20,524 nucleotides of DNA, from the NCBI GenBank assembly GCA_028703175.1, contig JAQVNJ010000111.1:1-20524 (forward strand), in the 5' to 3' direction. This document shows positions 15,737 to 20,524 of this stretch, piece by piece. Both the position numbers and the translations under genes were made by a program. Each line of letters begins with the position of its first letter. The stretch's first letter is position 1. The notes under the pieces are model-generated. The model ran no database searches and was not told the DNA's origin. It saw only the letters and a list, made by a program, of their open reading frames with translations. The stretch is from JAAYCB01 sp012744395 (GTDB lineage Bacteria; Planctomycetota; Planctomycetia; Pirellulales; Thermoguttaceae).

Positions 15737-15742
15737 ATTATA
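15737..15742 (-). promoter_or_regulatory. TATAAT box within a small dyad, upstream of pgsA
   Basis: The minus strand reads GGCATATAATGCC, a perfect TATAAT inside a 5-bp inverted repeat (GGCAT-ATA-ATGCC). The -35 region is poor (GTGCAA at 17 bp). It lies in the gap between rimO and pgsA, about 180 bases before the chosen pgsA start, and suggests pgsA-CPBP has its own promoter. Confidence 0.45.
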
Positions 15743-15831
15743 TGCCCGGGGCGCTCGGATTGCACTCGGCCTGGACGCCCGCGCGGCAGGCGGTCGTCGC
15801 CGGCCACCGGTCCCGTGTCGCCGCACGCTCA

Positions 15832-17196
15832 TCAGGGGGCCAGTGCGGCCGCGATCAGGTCGTAGTCCTTGGCCGCCACGACCTCGCAGCGGACGAACTG
15901 GCCGGGTCTGAGGTCTTCTCCCGTTATATAAATCACTCCGTCGATCTCCGGGGCATCGGCGTAGCTCCTGCCCCGGAAGGCGTTTTCTTGCCCGGGAATA
16001 TCACAGTCGATGAGCACGTCCATCTGCCGGCCGACCTGGCGCTGGTTCCAGGCGAAGGCAATCTCCTGCTGGACTTCGAGCAAGCGGTTGCGCCGCGCGC
16101 GGATCACCGCCGGGGGGAGCTGCCCGTCAAGCCGTTCCGCCGGCGTGCCAGGCTCCTTGCTGAACTCGAACGCGCCGAGCCGCTCGAAGCGCTGCCGGCG
16201 GACGAAGGCGACCAATTCCTCGAACTGTCTCTTCGTTTCGCCGGGGAAACCGGCGATCATCGTCGTCCGCAAGACGAGCCCCTCGATCCGCTCGCGGAGG
16301 CGGCCGAGCAGGGCCTCGGTCTCCGCGCGGCTGACGCGCCGGTTCATCCGCCGGAGCACCTGGTCGTTGATGTGCTGGAGGGGAAGATCCAGGTAGGGGA
16401 GGACCTTGCGGCTGGCGGCAATCCGCTCGATCAGTTCGTCGGTCACGTGCATCGGGTAGAGGTAGAGCAGGCGAATCCAGCCGAGGCCCTCGACCTCCTC
16501 CAATCGGCCGAGCAATTCGGCAAGCCGGGGCCGCCCGCCGTCGTCCAGCCCGTAGTAGGTCAGGTCCTGGGCGACGAGGTTCAATTCCCGCACGCCATCG
16601 GCGGCAAGCTGCTCCGCCTCGGCGACGATCCGGTCGATCGGCTTGCTCACATGCCTGCCCCGAATCGAGGGAATCGTGCAGAACGTGCACAGCCGGTCGC
16701 AGCCTTCGGCGATTTTCAAATACGCAAGATGTCTCGGCGTGATCCGCAGGCGGTCGGTGTCCGACAGGGGGACGCTGCTGGCCGGGCGAAAGACCGTCCG
16801 CTGCTCGCTCAGCCCACCGATCAGCCGATCGGCGGCGCGGGCGATCTCGTCGCGGCCGAACACCCCCACGAGCTGGTCGATTCCGGGACACTCCGCCAGC
16901 AGGCTCTCCTTCTGTCTCTCCACGAGGCAGCCGGCCACGATGATTCCCCGCAGATCCCCCTGCTTCTTCAACTGCTCCATCTCGCGAATCACCGAGAGCG
17001 ACTCGTCGCGCGCGGCCGCCAGAAAGCCGCAGGTGTTGACGATCACGAAGTCGGCCCCCTCGGGCCGGGGCACCATTCGATAGCCCTCCAGCCGGAGGAG
17101 CCCCAGCATCCGCTCGCTGTCGACGAGGTTCTTCGGGCAGCCCAACGTGATCAGTGCGTAGGAGCCCTTGTGGGATGAATCGATTGCGTCGCTCAA
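15832..17196 (-). CDS. rimO: ribosomal protein S12 methylthiotransferase RimO
   Basis: The 454-residue radical-SAM enzyme adds a methylthio group to a conserved Asp of ribosomal protein S12. The N-terminal UPF0004 domain has LITLGCPKNLVDSERM with Cys20, VNTCGF with Cys56 and GCLVER with Cys90, which bind the second 4Fe-4S cluster. The radical-SAM cluster is C-x3-C-x2-C (Cys166, Cys170, Cys173) in EGCDRLCTFCTIPSIRGRH. The LGCPKN...DSE signature separates RimO from MiaB. A TRAM domain occupies about 385-450 (MDVLIDCDIPGQENAFRGRS, then GQFVRCEV). No ATG exists near the start; the frame begins at a TTG (17194-17196) with only GGCGGGG upstream, so the start is the weakest point. It is divergent from the ImmA-type gene across 235 bases. 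Confidence 0.95.
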   Translation of the reverse strand: MSDAIDSSHKGSYALITLGCPKNLVDSERMLGLLRLEGYRMVPRPEGADFVIVNTCGFLAAARDESLSVIREMEQLKKQGDLRGIIVAGCLVERQKESLLAECPGIDQLVGVFGRDEIARAADRLIGGLSEQRTVFRPASSVPLSDTDRLRITPRHLAYLKIAEGCDRLCTFCTIPSIRGRHVSKPIDRIVAEAEQLAADGVRELNLVAQDLTYYGLDDGGRPRLAELLGRLEEVEGLGWIRLLYLYPMHVTDELIERIAASRKVLPYLDLPLQHINDQVLRRMNRRVSRAETEALLGRLRERIEGLVLRTTMIAGFPGETKRQFEELVAFVRRQRFERLGAFEFSKEPGTPAERLDGQLPPAVIRARRNRLLEVQQEIAFAWNQRQVGRQMDVLIDCDIPGQENAFRGRSYADAPEIDGVIYITGEDLRPGQFVRCEVVAAKDYDLIAAALAP

Positions 17197-17267
17197 GACA
17201 GACCCCGCCGTAGGGGGAGCAGCAACATCCGCGCGGAATCCGTCCGCACACTACGGGGCCGAACCTG

Positions 17268-17283
17268 GGCACTCAGCAGTGCC
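17268..17283. promoter_or_regulatory. 6-bp stem-loop in the rimO leader
   Basis: GGCACT-CAGC-AGTGCC is a perfect inverted repeat with a 4-nt loop, 72-87 bases upstream of the rimO TTG. It would fold in the rimO mRNA leader. There is no T run, so it is not an obvious terminator. Confidence 0.4.
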
Positions 17284-17296
17284 ACGAAGACTTCAG

Positions 17297-17310
17297 GGGT
17301 CGGCCGACCC
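17297..17310. promoter_or_regulatory. perfect 14-bp palindrome GGGTCGGCCGACCC
   Basis: It reads the same on both strands. It lies 5 bases downstream of the weak rimO -10 candidate, around the expected transcription start, which is where an operator could act. No regulator is identified. Confidence 0.45.
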
Positions 17311-17315
17311 AATCC

Positions 17316-17344
17316 ATCCTATCCGACAGCGCCGAGGGGGGTAA
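17316..17344 (-). promoter_or_regulatory. weak promoter candidate for rimO
   Basis: On the minus strand TTACCC (17344-17339), a 17-nt spacer and TAGGAT (17321-17316). The spacing is ideal but the -35 matches only three consensus bases. Confidence 0.3.
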
Positions 17345-17360
17345 GTGGCCGGCGATCGAC

Positions 17361-17392
17361 TTGCAGAACGCGGCGCGGCGGGTATACTATAC
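17361..17392 (+). promoter_or_regulatory. promoter candidate with overlapping dyad for the ImmA-type gene
   Basis: TTGCAG (17361-17366), 16 nt, then TATACT (17383-17388). The -10 lies inside the inverted repeat GTATA-C-TATAC (17382-17392). The first AT-rich stretch in a GC-rich region, it is 40 bases before the ATG, suggesting a promoter that can be blocked by a DNA-binding protein. Confidence 0.5.
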
Positions 17393-17431
17393 ATTAGTAC
17401 ACAACCGGGCCTCTTTTTCGCGCCAGTGGCG

Positions 17432-18166
17432 ATGCTGATCTACGTCCCTGCTGAGCAGTATGCAGCGGTCCTCGACGCGGTGGCCGGCGAGGCGCTTGCC
17501 GAGGCCAGGCTGGAGCGCCCGCCGGTTGACGCCTTCGCCGTCGCCCGGACGCTCGGAATCACGGTCGCTGAAGATGTTCACCAATCGAGCCGCGGCCGCT
17601 ACGTTCGGCTCCGGGTGAAGGGGCGTCGGCCGCGGCCGACGATCCTCTTGCGTCCCGACCCCCGGCGCGAGCGGCGCCATTGGGCCTTGGCCCATGAGAT
17701 CGGCGAACACCTGGCGCACCGCGTCTATCGCCTGCTGGATCTCGAGCCGGGGGAGACCCGCGCGGGATCGCGCGAGGCGGTGGCCAACCGACTGGCCGGC
17801 CGGCTGCTGGTGCCGACCGTCTGGTACCGCGAAGACGCGTTGGAGTTCGACTGGAACTTGACCCGCCTGAAGAAGCGGTATGCGACGGCCAGCCACGAGT
17901 TGCTCGCCCGGCGGATGCTCGATCTGCCGCCCCCGGTGATCGTCACGATCGTCGATGATGGGCAGCTCTACTTCCGGCGGAGCAACGTTCCTGGCCGCGT
18001 TCCACCGCTCACCGCGACGGAGAAGACGTGCCGCCGCGACGCGCATCGGCAGGGGCGCACGGTTGCCGCGCGGTGCGGGGCCGCGCGCGTGCAGGCCTGG
18101 CCAATTCACGAGCCCGGCTGGAAGCGGGAGATTCTCCGCACCGAGGTCGACCTGGTCCCCTGGTAG
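17432..18166 (+). CDS. ImmA/IrrE-type (M78-like) metallopeptidase
   Basis: The 244-residue product resembles ImmA/IrrE proteases, which cut DNA-bound regulators in response to stress. An N-terminal helical part containing PPVDAFAVARTLGITVAED (30-48) is the usual lead-in. The metal-binding helix is RRHWALAHEIGEHLAHRVY (81-99), followed by EAVANRLAGRLLVPTVWY (115-132), which resembles the third-ligand helix with its conserved ANxFAxxLLMP pattern. The motif is HEIGEH: the second His is one residue later than in HExxH. An Arg-rich C-terminal extension (about 183-244) has no match I can name. No helix-turn-helix partner gene is adjacent. The ATG at 17432 (GTG at 17426 is possible) has no ribosome site and lies 40 bases after a promoter candidate. 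The open frame back to 17345 would start before that promoter and is unlikely. Confidence 0.82.
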   Translation: MLIYVPAEQYAAVLDAVAGEALAEARLERPPVDAFAVARTLGITVAEDVHQSSRGRYVRLRVKGRRPRPTILLRPDPRRERRHWALAHEIGEHLAHRVYRLLDLEPGETRAGSREAVANRLAGRLLVPTVWYREDALEFDWNLTRLKKRYATASHELLARRMLDLPPPVIVTIVDDGQLYFRRSNVPGRVPPLTATEKTCRRDAHRQGRTVAARCGAARVQAWPIHEPGWKREILRTEVDLVPW

Positions 18167-18328
18167 CCCGGGAAGCGTCGTTCGCGGAGGCTGCCCCAGC
18201 CGTCGCGGGTGTTCCAGAGCCGGCGGGCGCATGGGCGATCTATCTCGGCGGCGGCGGAACCGCTATCATCGAGGCAACGCCCGCAACCCGGCGAGGTTCA
18301 AGCCTCCATTCTCAATCGCTGAACGTCC

Positions 18329-18379
18329 AAGACCGGGCCGCTCGCCGGGAACACCGAACGGGCGGAGCACGGGTCTTGA
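18329..18379 (+). other. stem-loop in the presumed GH32 leader
   Basis: CAAGACC (18329-18335) pairs with GGTCTTG (18373-18379); within it GCTC/GAGC and GCC/GGC add an inner stem with a bulge and a 14-nt loop. It ends 47 bases before the GH32 start codon. No T run follows. It could be a leader structure of the GH32 mRNA or a weak end signal for the ImmA-type gene. Confidence 0.4.
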
Positions 18380-18426
18380 GCCGTGGATGCTGAACCTTGC
18401 TCGCAATACCGCCCAGGAGCGCGCCG

Positions 18427-20109
18427 ATGAAACGAAGAGTCTTCCTGGTTGTCTTCCTGGCGTTTGGCGCCGCCTGTGCCTGGGCGGCGGAAGACGGAAT
18501 CCTCACCGCCGATTCCGCAACGCCCGAGCAGCTCCAGCGGACGATCGCCTTGGAGAAGAGCTTTCTCAACCTGCCGGTGAAGAACGGCGCCGCCAAACGC
18601 CGCATGGAACTGGCGATCGGCGGCCGCGCGGTCCGCGCTTTCGACATCGAGCTGGCCCCCGACGATCCCGACTGGTGGGCCCACATCGACATCCGCCCCT
18701 TCCGCGGCAGCCAGGCCGTGCTCCGCGTCGACGCGATCCAGCCGGGCACCGCCGGGCTGGCGATCGTCGACCAGACCGATCGGATCAAGGGCCATGAAAC
18801 GCTCTACGACGAACCGCTCCGGCCCCAGTTCCACTTCAGCCAGCAGCGGGGTTGGAACAACGACCCCAACGGCCTCGTCTACTACGACGGCGAATACCAC
18901 CTGTTCTTCCAGCACAACCCCTACGGCTGGGGCTGGGCCAACATGCACTGGGGGCATGCCGTCAGCCGCGACCTGGTCCACTGGGAGCAACTACCCGAGG
19001 CCCTTTACCCCTGGACGCAGGCCGCCGCCCACTGTTTTTCGGGCAGTGGAACCGTCGACGAGGCAAACACGGCCGGCTTTCAAACGGGCAAGGAGAAGGT
19101 GATCATCGCCGCCTTCACCGACACCGGCTGCGGCGAGGCGATCGCCTACAGCAACGATCGCGGCCGGACCTTCACCTACTGGGAGGGCAACCCGGTCGTC
19201 AAACACAAGGGGCGCGACCCCAAGGTTTTCTGGTACCCGCCCGGCGGCCATTGGGTGATGGCCGTCTACGACGAAGCCGGCTCCGGCGCGCGGCTCCAGC
19301 GGCGGATCGCCTTCTACACCTCGGCGGACCTCAAGCAGTGGGAGCGGCAGAGCACGCTCGACGGCTACTACGAGTGCCCCGAGATCTTCGAGCTCTCCGT
19401 CGATGGCGATCCGGCCAACCCCCGCTGGGTCGTATTCGCGGCCGACGCGAAGTATTCGATCGGCCGCTTCGACGGCAAGACATTCACGCCCGAGCATGAA
19501 GGCAAGCACCAGGTCCACTGGGGGCGCTACTATGCCTCGCAGACGTTCGACCGCGCGCCGGAGGGGCGGCGGATCCAGATCGGCTGGGGCCGCATCGACA
19601 TGCAAGGCATGCCCTTCAACCAGATGATGACGTTTCCCTGCCAGCTGACGTTGCGGACCACGCCGTCCGGCGTGCGGATGTTCGCCGAGCCGATCAGGGA
19701 GATTGAACTTCTGCACGAGAAACGCCTGGCGGTCGAAAACGCTGCCGTCGCCCCCGACCGGCCGCTCTCGATTGCCACGTCGGGCCGCCTGTTCGACATC
19801 CGGGCCACGCTGGACCTCGGGCGGGCCGAGCGTCTCGGGCTGAAGATCGCCGGGCGCCAGGTCGTCTACGACTGCCGCGCCGGCGAGTTGGACGGCATGC
19901 CGCTTGCGCCGGTCGAAGGCAAGGTCCGCGTGCAGATTCTCGTCGACCGGCCTTCGATCGAAATCTGCGGCAACCGCGGCCGGGTCTACAAAACCGATTC
20001 GTTCCGCAGCCAGGACCCGATCGAGGCGATCGAGGTGTTTGCCGCGGGTGGGGCGGCGACGGTTGACTCGCTCGAGGTCTATCCGCTCCGGTCGGCGTGG
20101 AAGCGGTGA
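18427..20109 (+). CDS. secreted glycoside hydrolase family 32 (levanase/fructan beta-fructosidase type)
   Basis: The 560-residue exported enzyme hydrolyses beta-fructosidic bonds (levan, inulin or sucrose). A signal peptide (MKRRVFLVVFLAFGAACAWA) is followed by an N-terminal beta-rich domain (about 25-125) that precedes the catalytic propeller, as in some Bacteroidetes fructanases. The three GH32 acidic residues are present: nucleophile Asp146 in WNNDPNGL, transition-state Asp264 in GRDPKVF, and acid/base Glu316 in YECPEIF. FHFSQQRGW and HWGHAVSRDLVHWEQLP are also characteristic. The C-terminal beta-sandwich covers about 440-555. The ATG at 18427 has AGGAG five bases upstream; the open frame to 18397 lacks this. 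Endo- versus exo-activity cannot be decided by eye. It has no neighbouring sugar transporter or regulator. Confidence 0.94.
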   Translation: MKRRVFLVVFLAFGAACAWAAEDGILTADSATPEQLQRTIALEKSFLNLPVKNGAAKRRMELAIGGRAVRAFDIELAPDDPDWWAHIDIRPFRGSQAVLRVDAIQPGTAGLAIVDQTDRIKGHETLYDEPLRPQFHFSQQRGWNNDPNGLVYYDGEYHLFFQHNPYGWGWANMHWGHAVSRDLVHWEQLPEALYPWTQAAAHCFSGSGTVDEANTAGFQTGKEKVIIAAFTDTGCGEAIAYSNDRGRTFTYWEGNPVVKHKGRDPKVFWYPPGGHWVMAVYDEAGSGARLQRRIAFYTSADLKQWERQSTLDGYYECPEIFELSVDGDPANPRWVVFAADAKYSIGRFDGKTFTPEHEGKHQVHWGRYYASQTFDRAPEGRRIQIGWGRIDMQGMPFNQMMTFPCQLTLRTTPSGVRMFAEPIREIELLHEKRLAVENAAVAPDRPLSIATSGRLFDIRATLDLGRAERLGLKIAGRQVVYDCRAGELDGMPLAPVEGKVRVQILVDRPSIEICGNRGRVYKTDSFRSQDPIEAIEVFAAGGAATVDSLEVYPLRSAWKR

Positions 20110-20129
20110 TCGCATCCGCCTCGACAGGT

Positions 20130-20155
20130 TCCGGCGGTTCCAGAAACCGTCCGGA
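20130..20155 (+). terminator. 10-bp hairpin just after GH32
   Basis: TCCGGCGGTT (20130-20139), loop CCAGA, and AACCG-T-CCGGA (20145-20155) form a 10-bp stem with one bulged T, 20 bases past the GH32 stop. No T tract follows directly; a run of seven T residues appears only near 20280. A likely transcript-end structure. Confidence 0.45.
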
Positions 20156-20524
20156 TCCGCTCGGAATTCGCCACGGGAAGACCGTTCGGCACGACCTGGA
20201 GGGGTGTTTGCGGCGGGGGATTTGTGCGCCGAGCGTGATTCTTGCCGCCGCTGTTCGTCTCGTGCAACGCTTCGGAGGTTTTTTTACCTTGTTCCCCTTG
20301 TCCCGCCGAAAAAGCACAGTTAGGATCTAAGGGAGGGTGTTGTCGGCACGATGTCGGTTGCCCCCCTGCGACCCTCCACCTTGCCCCCCAGCGGTGCTGC
20401 AAATACTGACAATCCTGCGCGGTTCGACTGGATGTGGTCCCCAGGCACGCCCCCCTCCCACCGACGCCCAAACCTTGGTGAAGGGCACTTCCGACCAATT
20501 CGACGAAGCGAAGCCACACACTCC
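20156..20524. other. non-coding right edge
   Basis: No gene supported. Several short open frames cross it on the minus strand, but none has a ribosome site with a recognisable product. It contains a T7 run (about 20280-20286) and GC-rich homopurine/homopyrimidine patches. A gene fragment entering from the right cannot be excluded. Confidence 0.5.

Noticed and set aside
14917..17178. A 753-codon open frame on the plus strand opposite CPBP, pgsA and rimO
   Set aside because: It covers three well-identified minus-strand genes in antisense and its product is compositionally biased with no domains.
17345..17431. Upstream extension of the ImmA-type protein
   Set aside because: The GTG at 17345 lies before the promoter candidate and the added residues are not protein-like.
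17432..18166. Toxin-antitoxin or phage immunity module (ImmA/ImmR)
   Set aside because: No helix-turn-helix partner, toxin or integrase is adjacent; the neighbour is rimO.
20327..20521. Small minus-strand genes at the right edge
   Set aside because: Several overlapping short frames, no ribosome site, and Gly/Arg/Pro-rich translations with no recognisable fold.

Overview
The window is about 20.5 kb of GC-rich bacterial chromosome, most likely from a planctomycete (Planctomycetota, Pirellulales-like). The clearest pointers are a secreted protein at 4992-6008 with a C-terminal core I associate with that phylum, a secreted protein of about 1,000 residues built of WD40-type repeats, a Gfo/Idh/MocA oxidoreductase, and a degraded tyrosine recombinase of a type common in planctomycetes. 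This assignment is inference from protein style; no rRNA is present.

Layout. Positions 1-248 (minus) hold the start of a zinc-dependent sugar-alcohol/alcohol dehydrogenase that runs off the left edge. Positions 696-1736 (minus) encode a group 1 glycosyltransferase. At 1915-1997 (plus) lies a tRNA-Ser(CGA); immediately beside it, at 1933-3030 (minus), is a broken integrase, the scar of an element that once used this tRNA as its attachment site. Next come two membrane-associated proteases, rhomboid (4044-4775) and an SDH/Clp-fold serine proteinase (3090-3932). guaB (IMP dehydrogenase, 5947-7419) follows, with the planctomycete-type secreted protein overlapping its 3' end. A Gfo/Idh/MocA oxidoreductase (7539-8636, minus) is divergent from the WD40 protein (9022-12108, plus).

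The second half is mostly minus strand: a Tat-exported metallophosphoesterase (12210-13115), a small nitroreductase (13283-13801), a CPBP membrane protease (13965-14942) tightly coupled to pgsA (phosphatidylglycerophosphate synthase, 14947-15555), and rimO (15832-17196). Divergent from rimO is an ImmA/IrrE-type metallopeptidase (17432-18166, plus), followed by a secreted GH32 fructan hydrolase (18427-20109, plus). The last 400 bases carry no gene I can support.

The genes do not form one pathway. Recognisable local units are guaB plus the secreted protein (overlapping), pgsA plus CPBP (4-nt gap), and the rhomboid plus SDH protease pair. Three of the minus-strand genes are membrane-proteolysis families (rhomboid, SDH, CPBP). 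No CRISPR array, toxin-antitoxin pair, recognisable defence island or secondary-metabolite cluster is visible. The most unusual items are the tRNA/integrase scar, the dyad-rich divergent rimO/ImmA region with a non-canonical HEIGEH motif in the ImmA protein, the secreted protein of unknown function, and two kinds of short intergenic repeat.
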